Part shown: piece by piece, positions 16,792-24,008 of the stretch
How the letters are laid out: each line of letters starts with the position of its first letter
Numbering within the stretch: position 1 is the stretch's first letter
Notes under the pieces: generated by a model
The model's input: the letters and a program-made list of their open reading frames with translations, nothing else
Databases searched by the model: none
Told to the model about the DNA's origin: nothing
Position numbers and translations under genes: made by a program
Source: Saccharothrix sp.
Lineage (GTDB): Bacteria; Actinomycetota; Actinomycetes; Mycobacteriales; Pseudonocardiaceae
DNA length: 64,000 nt
Direction: 5' to 3'
Assembly (NCBI RefSeq): GCF_031180885.1
Contig: NZ_JAPSLK010000034.1
Coordinates: forward strand, 28,030 to 92,029

Positions 16792-16847
16792 GGCTCCGTC
16801 GGGCCGCTTAGGGCTCCGTCGGGCCGCTTAGGACTCCGTCGGGCCGC
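16784..16847. repeat. Three 20-bp tandem repeats spanning the whiB3 stop codon
   Basis: CCGCTTAGGGCTCCGTCGGG starts at 16784, 16804 and 16824 (the last with one change). The first copy contains the TAG stop of whiB3, so the coding end itself was duplicated, and each copy brings the same in-frame stop context. Confidence 0.9.
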
Positions 16848-16930
16848 GCCCGAGGCAGTACGGCACGCTCCGCGTGCTTCCCTGCCCGACGTGGCGGAGA
16901 AAGCTGGACCCTGATCCACCCCTGCTGGAG

Positions 16931-16963
16931 ACGCCGCCGTTGCCCCCGGCGGCGTTTCTTTTT
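16931..16963 (+). terminator. Intrinsic terminator of whiB3
   Basis: ACGCCGCCG (16931-16939) and CGGCGGCGT (16947-16955) form a 9-bp stem with a 7-base loop, followed by TTTCTTTTT. This is the best canonical terminator in the window. Confidence 0.88.
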
Positions 16964-16974
16964 CCGGCGCTTCG

Positions 16975-17330
16975 CTTCTCGAACGCGCTTCTCGAACGCG
17001 CTTCGCGCTCTTCATGCGGACGCGCTGGCGCGCTCTCAAGATCAAAAGCGGCCTGGAGGCCGCCAATGGGGGAGGGAAGGGCGTCGGTTCCCCCACCGCA
17101 TGGCCTGGCAAAGCCAACCACGCTTTGGCCGGGTGCCGCTAAAAATTTTGCTCGTTCCTCACAAAATTTTCGGCTGCACCCGACCAAAGCGTGGTAGCCC
17201 TCCGGGCAGGCCATACGGTGGGGAACCGAGGCCCCGCCGTGGCTGATAGCCAGCCCGCCGCGCGAAGCGCGGCGGAAGCAGCCGCTGTGCGGCGAAAGCA
17301 GCCGCTGCGCGGCGGAAGCGGGCTGGTTGG
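16975..17330. repeat. Composite intergenic element, copy A, with nested long inverted repeat
   Basis: In order: palindromic blocks GAACGCGCTTCGCGCTC and GGACGCGCTGGCGCGC, then CTCAAGATCAAAAGC; an outer inverted repeat (17086-17105 with 17209-17227); an inner stem ACCACGCTTTGG...(17117-17136) with 17176-17195, 19 of 20 paired; an AT stem AAAATTTTG/CAAAATTTT (17142-17150, 17162-17170); and the loop CTCGTTCCTCA (17151-17161). The 3' flank has repeats of GCAGCCGCTGYGCGGCG. It lies between convergent whiB3 and sigF. Copy B is at about 34893-35268. No reading frame in it looks coding. Confidence 0.85.
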
Positions 17331-17516
17331 TCCGAGCCGGCCACAGCCTCGGCTCACCCCATCTCATCTCATCTCAGCATCGGCCTCAGCCCTGGCCCGG
17401 CCTCAGTCCTGCCCCGTACCCGCGCACGAAAAAGCCCGCCGAAACCAGGAATTCGAAACCCGAACTCCTGATCCGGCGCGCTTTCCACGGCTCGACGACC
17501 CGTGCCCGGCCTCGCG

Positions 17517-18308
17517 TCACTCCGTGAGACCCTCGCGCAATTGTCGCAAAGTCTTGGCCAGCAGCCGTGACACGTGCATCTGCGAGATCCCGACCTTCTG
17601 CGCGATCTGCGTCTGCGTCATGTTCCCGAAGAACCGCATCACCACGATCTTCCGCTCCCGCTCCGGCAGCTTCTCCAACAACGGGTGCAGAGCCTCCCGC
17701 TGCTCGATGGCCTCCAGCTCCGGGTCCTCCTCGCCCAGCGTCGACCCCAGCGAGATGGAGCTGTCGTCCGCGACAAGAAGATCATCCAGGGAAGCGCTGT
17801 GGTAGGCGTTCCCAGCCGCCAGGCCCTCGTGGATCTCCTCGCGGGTCAGGCCCAGGTGGTCGGCCAGCTCGGACGGCGTCGGCGCGCGGCCCAACTGCTG
17901 CGACAAGCGGGCCGAGCCGGCGTTGATGGCCAGGTGGAGTTCCTTCAACCTGCGCGGCATGCGGACCGACCAGCTCGAGTCGCGGAAGTACTTCCGGACC
18001 TCGCCCATGATGGTCGGGACCGCGAAGGACAGGAAGTCGCTGCCCCGCTCCGGGTCGAACCGGTCGACCGCGTTGATCAGGCCCACCGTCGCGACCTGCA
18101 CCAAGTCGTCGTACGGCTCGCCGCGGTGTCCGAACCGCCGGGCGATGTGCTTGGCCACCGGCAGGTGCTCGGTCACCAGCTCGTCGCGCAGCCGCTCCCG
18201 CTCCGGGTCACCCTCGGGTGTCGCCGCCAGCCTGGCGAACAGCGGTGCCAGGTGGTCGTAGTCCCCCTGCGTGCCCGAGCGCGTCGTGCCCCCGTCGGTA
18301 CCCGTCAC
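17517..18308 (-). CDS. sigF: Stress/sporulation sigma factor, SigF/SigB/SigG family
   Basis: 263 residues with regions 2, 3 and 4 in order. Region 2 is EPYDDLVQVATVGLINAVDRFDPERGSDFLSFAVPTIMGEVRKYFRD, region 3 is APTPSELADHLGLTREEI, and region 4 ends QTQIAQKVGISQMHVSRLLAKTL (helix-turn-helix). This is the group 3 SigF type that recognises GNNT-N16-GGGTA promoters. GTG 18308 overlaps the stop of the rsbW-like gene by 4 bp, so sigma and inhibitor are coupled. It is freed when its anti-sigma kinase binds a dephosphorylated STAS antagonist. Confidence 0.92.
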   Translation of the reverse strand: MTGTDGGTTRSGTQGDYDHLAPLFARLAATPEGDPERERLRDELVTEHLPVAKHIARRFGHRGEPYDDLVQVATVGLINAVDRFDPERGSDFLSFAVPTIMGEVRKYFRDSSWSVRMPRRLKELHLAINAGSARLSQQLGRAPTPSELADHLGLTREEIHEGLAAGNAYHSASLDDLLVADDSSISLGSTLGEEDPELEAIEQREALHPLLEKLPERERKIVVMRFFGNMTQTQIAQKVGISQMHVSRLLAKTLRQLREGLTE

Positions 18309-18736
18309 GCCGTCCCCAGTGAGCGCTTGACCAGGTCGATGTGGATGTCGTACGCGTCCCCCCGCGGCTCGACCCAGGTGGTCACCGAGTCGACCAGGGC
18401 GCTGAGCACGCGCCAGCCGAAGCTGTCCCGGTCCGGGGGCGCCGAGCGCTTCGACCGCACCGCGGTGAACACCTGCACGGCTGGGCCGGCCACGACGAAC
18501 CTCGCACTCAGCACGGCGCTCGGCGCGGCGAGGGAGATGAGGGTCGAGCAGGCCTCGTCGACGGCCAGCTTCAGGTCCTCGATGGAGTCGAGGTCGTAGT
18601 CCTGGCGCATGGCGATGTCGGCGGCCACCGCCCGGACGATCGACAGCTGCGTGGGGTCGGCGGCCATCCGCAACTCCACCCCGGCCAAGGGGTCATCCGA
18701 ATCGCCGCTCTGCGGCTCCGTGTGCGACACGCTCAC
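18305..18736 (-). CDS. Anti-sigma F factor, RsbW/UsfX-like ATP-binding protein
   Basis: 143 residues of the GHKL histidine-kinase-like ATPase fold. The N-box is in LKLAVDEACSTLI, and a short degenerate G-box lies in the second half. Such proteins bind SigF and phosphorylate STAS antagonists on serine. The gene precedes sigF with a 4-bp overlap and starts at GTG 18736. A SigF-type promoter lies upstream, giving positive feedback on both genes. The order anti-sigma then sigma is the same as M. tuberculosis usfX-sigF. Confidence 0.88.
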   Translation of the reverse strand: MSVSHTEPQSGDSDDPLAGVELRMAADPTQLSIVRAVAADIAMRQDYDLDSIEDLKLAVDEACSTLISLAAPSAVLSARFVVAGPAVQVFTAVRSKRSAPPDRDSFGWRVLSALVDSVTTWVEPRGDAYDIHIDLVKRSLGTA

Positions 18737-18790
18737 CTCATCGTCCGTTCTGTCTCAGCCCGTTCTATTTGGGCGGTGCTGAAGCTATCG

Positions 18791-18816
18791 GTACCCGAAC
18801 TGATCCAACCTCACAC
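18791..18816 (-). promoter_or_regulatory. SigF-type promoter of rsbW-sigF
   Basis: On the minus strand GTGT (18816-18813), 16 bases, GGGTAC (18796-18791) fits GNNT-N16-GGGTAY, about 55 bases before the rsbW-like start. It implies autoregulation. Confidence 0.6.
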
Positions 18817-18870
18817 GTGTAGCTCTCGCCGCCAGTGGGAAGACTGACTGTTGCGCGACGAGGAGGCCTG

Positions 18871-19677
18871 TTGACCGATCGACTCGCCGACCACCACTGG
18901 GGAGTGGAGATCCCGGCCGACGCCGGCCTTCTCTCCGCCGTGCGCATGCGCCTGGACGAGTGGTTGCTCGGCGTCGGACTGCCCGATGACGACCGCTACG
19001 ACCTGCTGGTCGCGGTCAACGAGGCCGTCAGCAACGCCGTGGAGCACGCCTACGACCCGGGCGCCCGCGGCAGTGTCCGGGTGGCCGGGGAGGTCCGTCC
19101 GGACGGGAGCGTGCACGTGGTGGTCGCCGACGACGGCACCTGGCGCGTGCCGCCCGTCGAGCTGTCCGACCGGGGCCGCGGCCTGCTGCTGATGCGGGAG
19201 AACGTGGACGAGGTCCAGGTGGACCGGTCCGCGAGCGGGACCCGCGTCACGCTCGTCATGTCCGGCCGGCACACCACGCGGGGCACGTTCGCGCGCGCCA
19301 CGCCCGAGGACGTCACCGTGTCGGCGCACTCCGGGTGGGTCGAGGTGGTGGTGCGCGGCGACGTCCCGGCGCGCGCCGGACCGTCCGTGCGCCGCAGGGT
19401 GCTGACCGCCGCGCGCGGCGGGGCCGTGCCGATCGTGGTGGACCTGCGCCAGCTCGGCGCCCGCAGCGAAGGGCTGGTCCGGGCGCTGCGGGCGGTGGTC
19501 GACGCCGCGGCGGCGGCCGGCAACCGGGTCGTGGTCCGCGCGCCCGAGGACAGCCCCGCGCGCGCGGCCCTGGTCACCGCGGGCGTGGACCAGGTCGTGG
19601 ACCTGGTGCCGCACGTCAGCCCGCCGTCGCCCCGCCGTCCGCCGACACCGCCTCCGCCACCGATCCGTACACGCTGA
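18871..19677 (+). CDS. Fused HATPase (RsbW-like) and STAS-like regulator
   Basis: 268 residues. The N-terminal half (about 1-135) is a GHKL ATPase with DLLVAVNEAVSNAVEHAYDP (N box) and VVADDGTWR...SDRGRGLLLM (G1 and G2 boxes). The C-terminal part (about 145-245) has the alternating strand-helix pattern of a STAS domain (VTVSAHSGWVEVVVRGDV ... VVDLRQLGARSEGLVRAL). TTG 18871 is preferred because AGGAGG lies 4 bases before it; GTG 18835 has no ribosome site. Combining kinase-like and antagonist-like modules in one chain next to sigF suggests a partner-switch component. The 3' end overlaps the convergent STAS gene by 62 bp. Confidence 0.75.
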   Translation: MTDRLADHHWGVEIPADAGLLSAVRMRLDEWLLGVGLPDDDRYDLLVAVNEAVSNAVEHAYDPGARGSVRVAGEVRPDGSVHVVVADDGTWRVPPVELSDRGRGLLLMRENVDEVQVDRSASGTRVTLVMSGRHTTRGTFARATPEDVTVSAHSGWVEVVVRGDVPARAGPSVRRRVLTAARGGAVPIVVDLRQLGARSEGLVRALRAVVDAAAAAGNRVVVRAPEDSPARAALVTAGVDQVVDLVPHVSPPSPRRPPTPPPPPIRTR

Positions 19678-20020
19678 ACACGTCACCCAGTCCGGTGGCG
19701 GCCAGCGGTCGGGTCACCGCGCGATCGACGGCCACGACGCGGAACGCCGTGCCCCGCCGCTTGGCGTGCTGCGACGCCTCCACCAGCACCGCCAGCCCGG
19801 CCGAGCCGAGGAAGCTGACGCCGCTCATGTCCAGGACGAGGGTCTCGGCCTCGTCGATCCGCTTGAGCACGTCGGCGCGCAGGTCCGGCGCGGTGAGCAT
19901 GTCGATCTCCCCGGTGGCGGTCACCACCGTCACGCCTTCGGCCACCTGCCCCGCCGGGGAGCTGGGGCTGGCGGACCCGGCTCCGCTCGTCGCCACGACG
20001 TTCGGATCCTGAACCGTCAC
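19616..20020 (-). CDS. STAS-domain anti-sigma factor antagonist
   Basis: 134 residues, one STAS domain. The core is VVTATGEIDMLTAPDLRADV then LVLDMSGVSFLGSAGLAVLVEAS, where the serine in GSAG matches the phosphorylated position of RsbV/SpoIIAA. GTG 20020 follows GAAGAGGAG, a better start than the ATG codons further up. It should bind the RsbW-like kinase and free SigF. It lies convergent to, and overlaps by 62 bp, the HATPase-STAS gene. Confidence 0.85.
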   Translation of the reverse strand: MTVQDPNVVATSGAGSASPSSPAGQVAEGVTVVTATGEIDMLTAPDLRADVLKRIDEAETLVLDMSGVSFLGSAGLAVLVEASQHAKRRGTAFRVVAVDRAVTRPLAATGLGDVFSVYGSVAEAVSADGGATAG

Positions 20021-20469
20021 GAGGGACTCCTCTTCACAGGTCTTGCCTTGGAAGGAGGGAAGCCCAGGCATGCGAACGCGCCGAGCACCATGAACGCAGC
20101 GTGGCGGCACACGTTGCCCGCTGGCCGGAGCTTCCCCGGCGCGGCTGTTGGCTCAACCGCTGCGCCACCCACCGTACGGAGACCCCGCGGTCACCACAAG
20201 CGGTCGGATGGCGGCTTGATCGGTATCAGTGTAATGGCGTGTCGGTGTACGGCGCGTGACGGGCGGTGAGCGGTTTCACCGGGGGTCCGGCGGCTATACC
20301 TCAGGGGTAGGGCGCTGCGCGACTCCGGTCGACTCGGCGACTCATCGGGTCCGATGGCCGAGACAACCGGCAATTCGGAGGTGGCGGAGGTCACTGGTCA
20401 CGCAGAATCCTGTGCACGGGGATAACGCCGCGAAGGTCGCGCGCGACAACCCAGGTGGAGGGATTGACG
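20021..20469. other. Intergenic region, no gene seen
   Basis: Contains the upstream region of the STAS gene (-) and of a small + strand gene. A stretch at about 20287-20320 resembles the D-arm of a tRNA but cannot fold as one. No frame shows convincing coding bias. Confidence 0.45.
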
Positions 20470-20709
20470 ATGAGCACCAGAACGGAAACCGAGTCCGAGC
20501 CCTCGAAGCCCAGGGCAGCGCGCGCCACGTCCGGCGGCGCGGGTTCGCTGCCCACAGCCCCGTGCAGCGTGGTCTGGAGCAAGGGCCACGCCTACGTGCT
20601 CGAAGGTTTCCGCGCCCGCTGGGTGGGCGTCGACGACCGCGGTCGCCCGCGTGCCCTCAGCGGTGAGCAGTTGCAACGCCAAGGCTGGACCCGAACCCGC
20701 GCGAGCTGA
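20470..20709 (+). CDS. Small hypothetical protein with an SH3-like fold pattern
   Basis: 79 residues. The first 35 are charged and low in complexity; the rest (CSVVWSKGHAYVLEGFRARWVGVDDRGRPRALSGEQLQRQGW) has short strands of a compact beta unit. GGAGGG lies 9 bases before ATG 20470. Third-position GC is high, so it is probably real. No family recognised and no clear operon partner. Confidence 0.55.
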   Translation: MSTRTETESEPSKPRAARATSGGAGSLPTAPCSVVWSKGHAYVLEGFRARWVGVDDRGRPRALSGEQLQRQGWTRTRAS

Positions 20710-20830
20710 CGCGCGGCCGACCACTCGGACTCCTCCGGCCGTTCGCCGGTCCCCCTGTCCGAGGTCAGGTCCCTCACCCGGGTGACGCGCCCTCGTCGCC
20801 GTCCCCGTTCCCCCAGTCCCACCCAGTTGC

Positions 20831-20892
20831 GGTTTCGGCTGCCCGGAATCGGGTTGTCATTCCCGCTGAAGTGTGGTTTCGGCTGCCCGGAA
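20831..20892. repeat. 18-bp direct repeat in the gap before the phosphatidyltransferase
   Basis: GGTTTCGGCTGCCCGGAA occurs at 20831-20848 and 20875-20892, spaced 44 bp. The rest of the 400-bp gap (20710-21108) shows no gene. Confidence 0.8.
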
Positions 20893-21108
20893 ACGTGCCG
20901 GAGTCGTGAGCGCCACTGGAGTCGTGGTGGAGCGGCGCTCGAATTCCGGTTGGCGCGGGCTTGAGCGGTGGACGCGGTGCGGAAGAGCCCGCATTGACGG
21001 GTTTCGGGCGCCGGGTGCTGAATACGGAGGTCACGGTGTGTGACCGCCTCGCCCGGACGTGCCGGTCCCGGCGGTGCTCGGCGGTCCGCCGCTCTACAGT
21101 TTGCGGTT

Positions 21109-21696
21109 GTGTCGCACGATCCCGCCGACCGGTGGCTGACCATCCCCAACGCGCTCAGCGTGTTGCGGCTGCTCGGCGTGCCGCTGTTCCTCTACCTCCT
21201 GCTCGGGCCGCAGGAGGACGGGTGGGCGCTGGTGGTGCTGGTCGCGGCGGGCCTGTCGGACTGGCTGGACGGCAAGGTCGCGCGCTGGCTCAACCAGATG
21301 AGCAGGCTCGGCGCCCTGCTGGACCCGGCCGCCGACCGGCTCTACATCCTGGCCACGCTGGTGGCGTTCGTCGTGCGCGACATCGTCCCCTGGTGGGTGG
21401 CGGCCGTGCTGGTGGGCCGCGAGCTGGTCGTCGGCGCGTGCCTGCCGGTGCTGCGGCTGCGCGGCTACGGCCCGTTCGAGGTCACCTACCTGGGTAAAGG
21501 CGCCACGTTCAACCTGCTGTACGCCTTCCCGATGCTGCTGCTCGCCCAGGGCACGTCCACCGCCGCGCAGGTCGCCCGGCCGGTGGCCTACGCCTTCATG
21601 GTGTGGGGCGGCGCGCTGTACCTGTGGTCCGGAGCCCTGTACGTCTACCAGTTCTTCCTCGCGCTGCGCAGACGGCCGGGGGTCGCGCCGGTCTGA
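21109..21696 (+). CDS. CDP-alcohol phosphatidyltransferase
   Basis: 195-residue membrane enzyme. The family signature DxxDGxxARx8GxxxDxxxD is complete in SDWLDGKVARWLNQMSRLGA followed by LLDPAADR. Several membrane helices surround it. It moves a phosphatidyl group from CDP-diacylglycerol to an alcohol; the acceptor (glycerol phosphate, or phosphatidylglycerol to make cardiolipin) cannot be told from sequence alone. GTG 21109 is chosen so the protein starts near the family N-terminus; GTG 21040 is possible. The M. tuberculosis counterpart position near gcvH is pgsA2 (Rv1822). Confidence 0.88.
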   Translation: MSHDPADRWLTIPNALSVLRLLGVPLFLYLLLGPQEDGWALVVLVAAGLSDWLDGKVARWLNQMSRLGALLDPAADRLYILATLVAFVVRDIVPWWVAAVLVGRELVVGACLPVLRLRGYGPFEVTYLGKGATFNLLYAFPMLLLAQGTSTAAQVARPVAYAFMVWGGALYLWSGALYVYQFFLALRRRPGVAPV

Positions 21697-21753
21697 ACCG
21701 GTCGTGGGAAGATCCGGCAGCGAAGATCCACCGTCATGAAGGAGCGCACCGCG

Positions 21754-22137
21754 GTGATTCCCGAGGAGCTCAAGTACACCGAGGAACATGAGTGGGTGCT
21801 GCGCACCGGTGAGGACACCGTGCGCGTGGGCATCACCGACTACGCCCAGGAGCAGCTCGGCGAGGTCGTGTTCGTCCAGCTCCCGGAACTGGGCGAGCAG
21901 GTCGGCGCGGGCCAGACGCTCGGCGAGGTCGAGTCCACCAAGAGCGTCTCGGAGATCTACGCCCCGGTCGCGGGCGAGGTCATCGCGCGCAACGACGCGC
22001 TGGACCAGCAGTCCGACCTGGTGAACTCCGACCCGTACGGCGAGGGCTGGATCGTCGAGTTGCGGCTGACCGACCCGTCCGCGGTGGACGACCTGCTCGA
22101 CGCGGCCGCGTACCAGGAGATTGCGGAGCAGGAGTGA
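21754..22137 (+). CDS. gcvH: Glycine cleavage system H protein
   Basis: 127 residues, normal for GcvH. Lys63 in VESTKSVSEIYAP carries the lipoyl arm that shuttles aminomethyl groups between the P, T and L proteins. GTG 21754 has AAGGAG 9 bases upstream and gives the typical N-terminus IPEELKYTEEHEW; ATG 21736 overlaps that ribosome site. Followed by garA, ftsR and a DUF151 gene, the order seen at Rv1826-Rv1829. No gcvT is present here. Confidence 0.95.
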   Translation: MIPEELKYTEEHEWVLRTGEDTVRVGITDYAQEQLGEVVFVQLPELGEQVGAGQTLGEVESTKSVSEIYAPVAGEVIARNDALDQQSDLVNSDPYGEGWIVELRLTDPSAVDDLLDAAAYQEIAEQE

Positions 22138-22250
22138 CGTCGATCTTCCGGCGGCTCTTCGGTCGGTGGGGGAGCCGCTCCTCAGACCAGGGTTCGGGCA
22201 CGATAGGTTCTAAAGGCCGAGACGGTTCCAGCAGCAGGAGGAGAGCTCAG

Positions 22251-22715
22251 GTGAGCACGAACGACGGGCCAGGCGTTCCGCCCGAGCAGTCCCCGGAGCG
22301 GACCTCCGTTTTCCGGGCGGACTTCCTCGCCGAGGTCGAGGGCGCCGAGGCGCCCGCCCAGGAGCCGGCCGTCGCCGGCGTCGACGCACTGCCCGCCGGG
22401 TCGGCCCTGCTGGTGGTCAAGCGCGGTCCGAACGCGGGTTCCCGGTTCCTGCTCGACCGCGACACGACCAGCGCGGGACGGCACCCGGACAGCGACATCT
22501 TCCTCGACGACGTGACGGTCTCCCGCCGGCACGCCGAGTTCCGCCGGGAGGGCGGCGAGTTCGTGGTGATCGACGTGGGCAGCCTCAACGGCACCTACGT
22601 CAACCGCGAGCCGGTCGACCAGGCGGTGCTCGCCAACGGCGACGAGGTCCAGATCGGCAAGTTCCGCCTCGTGTTCCTGACCGGTCCGGGCACCGGGGGT
22701 CAGGGGGCGCAGTGA
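22251..22715 (+). CDS. garA: FHA-domain metabolic regulator GarA (OdhI)
   Basis: 154 residues. A short N-terminal tail with the kinase site RTSVFRADFL is followed by an FHA domain (about 55-140) with the phosphothreonine-binding residues in GRHPDSD, TVSRRHAEF and GSLNGTYVNREPV. GarA binds and restrains 2-oxoglutarate dehydrogenase and glutamate metabolism until Ser/Thr kinases phosphorylate its tail. In mycobacterial GarA two adjacent threonines serve PknG and PknB; here only Thr18 is present, with Arg before it. GTG 22251 follows AGGAGGAG; longer frames back to 22134 have no such site. Confidence 0.93.
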   Translation: MSTNDGPGVPPEQSPERTSVFRADFLAEVEGAEAPAQEPAVAGVDALPAGSALLVVKRGPNAGSRFLLDRDTTSAGRHPDSDIFLDDVTVSRRHAEFRREGGEFVVIDVGSLNGTYVNREPVDQAVLANGDEVQIGKFRLVFLTGPGTGGQGAQ

Positions 22716-23392
22716 CGGCGGCGGCCGGGCGGCCACAGCGCGGGGGGTTGAGCATCGGCGCGGTGCTCGCGCAGCTCCGGACGGAGTTCCCCGACGTCAC
22801 GATCTCCAAGATCCGCTTCCTGGAGTCGGAGGGCCTGGTCCGCCCGGCACGCACCGCCGCGGGGTACCGCCAGTTCACCGCGGCCGACGTCGAACGGCTG
22901 CGGTACGTGCTGGCGGCCCAACGCGACCGCTACCTGCCGTTGAAGGTCATCAAGGAGCAGTTGGACGCGGCGGACTCCTCGGCCCGGGTGCTGCGCGCCG
23001 TCGAGGACGGGCAAGCTGTTCCGCAGCGCATGACCCGCGAGGACCTGCTCGCCCGCTCCGGCCTGGACGCGGCGGCGCTGGCCGAGCTGGAGCAGTACGG
23101 CCTGGTTCGCCCGGGTGCCTACGACGAGGACGCCCTCCAGGTGGCGAGTGTTGTGCGCGAGCTGGCCCAGTACGGCCTGGAGCCCCGCCACCTGCGCCCG
23201 TTCCGCGCGGCGGCGGACCGCGAGGTGGCGCTGGTGGAACAGGTCGTCCAGTCGAGACAACGCGACCCGCGGCTGCGGGGGCGAACCGACGAAGTCCTGC
23301 GCGAGTTGGCGGCGCTCTCCGTAACGCTGCACACACTCCTGGTGAAAACCGGCCTCCGGGACGTCACCGGCGGCGGTGTTCCGCCCAGGTAG
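22712..23392 (+). CDS. ftsR: MerR-type regulator FtsR (Rv1828 homologue)
   Basis: 226 residues. A MerR winged helix occupies about 13-85 (LSIGAVLAQLRTEFPDVTISKIRFLESEGLVRPARTAAGYRQFT), and a C-terminal effector-like region ends in TLHTLLVKTGLRDVTG. In Corynebacterium this protein activates ftsZ, hence the name. GTG 22712 overlaps garA's stop (4 bp), so the two are coupled. Confidence 0.88.
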   Translation: MTAAAGRPQRGGLSIGAVLAQLRTEFPDVTISKIRFLESEGLVRPARTAAGYRQFTAADVERLRYVLAAQRDRYLPLKVIKEQLDAADSSARVLRAVEDGQAVPQRMTREDLLARSGLDAAALAELEQYGLVRPGAYDEDALQVASVVRELAQYGLEPRHLRPFRAAADREVALVEQVVQSRQRDPRLRGRTDEVLRELAALSVTLHTLLVKTGLRDVTGGGVPPR

Positions 23393-23534
23393 AGCCGTTT
23401 CCGCATCGTGATCGGCATTTTTCGAGCGGTTGCGCACAAGGCCCGCTTGGCGGGTAGCGTCGAAGGGGTACGTGGGGGATCCTCGTGGTAGCGGGGACGC
23501 CAGGATTTCAGCGCGCTGAGGGAGGCGAGACCCG

Positions 23535-24008
23535 ATGAGCGAGATGCGCGTCGTGGGCGTGCGGGTGGAACTGCCCGCCAACCAGCCGATCCTGCTGCTG
23601 CGCGAAACCGAGGGCGAGCGCTACCTGCCGATCTGGATCGGCTCGGTGGAGGCGACCGCGATCGCGCTGGAACAGCAGGGCGTCCGGCCCGCCCGGCCGT
23701 TGACGCACGACCTGCTGAAGGACGTCATCGGCGCTCTGGGCAGGCAGCTGGAGCAGGTGCGGATCACGGACCTGCAGGAGGGGACGTACTTCGCCGAACT
23801 CGTCTTCGACGGGGATGTGCGCGTGTCGGCGCGGCCGAGCGACTCGGTGGCGTTGGCGCTGCGCATCGGCGTCCCGATCCACGCCGAGGAGTCGGTGCTG
23901 GCCGAGGCGGGGTTGATCATCCCGGACGAGCAGGAGGACGAGGTCGAGAAGTTCCGGGAGTTCCTGGACTCGGTCTCGCCGGAGGACTTCCGCGGCGCGG
24001 ACACCTGA
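23535..24008 (+). CDS. Bifunctional nuclease family protein (DUF151)
   Basis: 157 residues of the BFN/DUF151 family: VVGVRVELPANQPILLLRETEGERYLPIWIGSVEATAIALEQQGVRPARPLTHDLLKDV is its hallmark region, and ARPSDSVALALRIGVPIHAEE the second. Family members from plants show RNase/DNase activity; the bacterial role is not settled. Equivalent to Rv1829 by position and sequence. ATG 23535 follows GAGGGAGGCGAG. A GGGTAC at 23466-23471 upstream could be a stress -10, but its GCTT is 17 bases away. Confidence 0.88.
   Translation: MSEMRVVGVRVELPANQPILLLRETEGERYLPIWIGSVEATAIALEQQGVRPARPLTHDLLKDVIGALGRQLEQVRITDLQEGTYFAELVFDGDVRVSARPSDSVALALRIGVPIHAEESVLAEAGLIIPDEQEDEVEKFREFLDSVSPEDFRGADT

Noticed and set aside
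20273..20309. SigF-type promoter GTTT...GGGTA before the small gene at 20470
   Set aside because: The spacer would be about 28 bases, far from the 14-16 needed.
20287..20360. tRNA-like stretch (CTCAGGGGTAGGGCGC resembles a D-arm)
   Set aside because: No acceptor-stem pairing, no proper anticodon arm and no GGTTCGAATCC-type T-loop.
22134..22250. N-terminal extension of GarA overlapping the gcvH stop
   Set aside because: The added 39 residues are basic and not part of the family; GTG 22251 has AGGAGGAG directly upstream.
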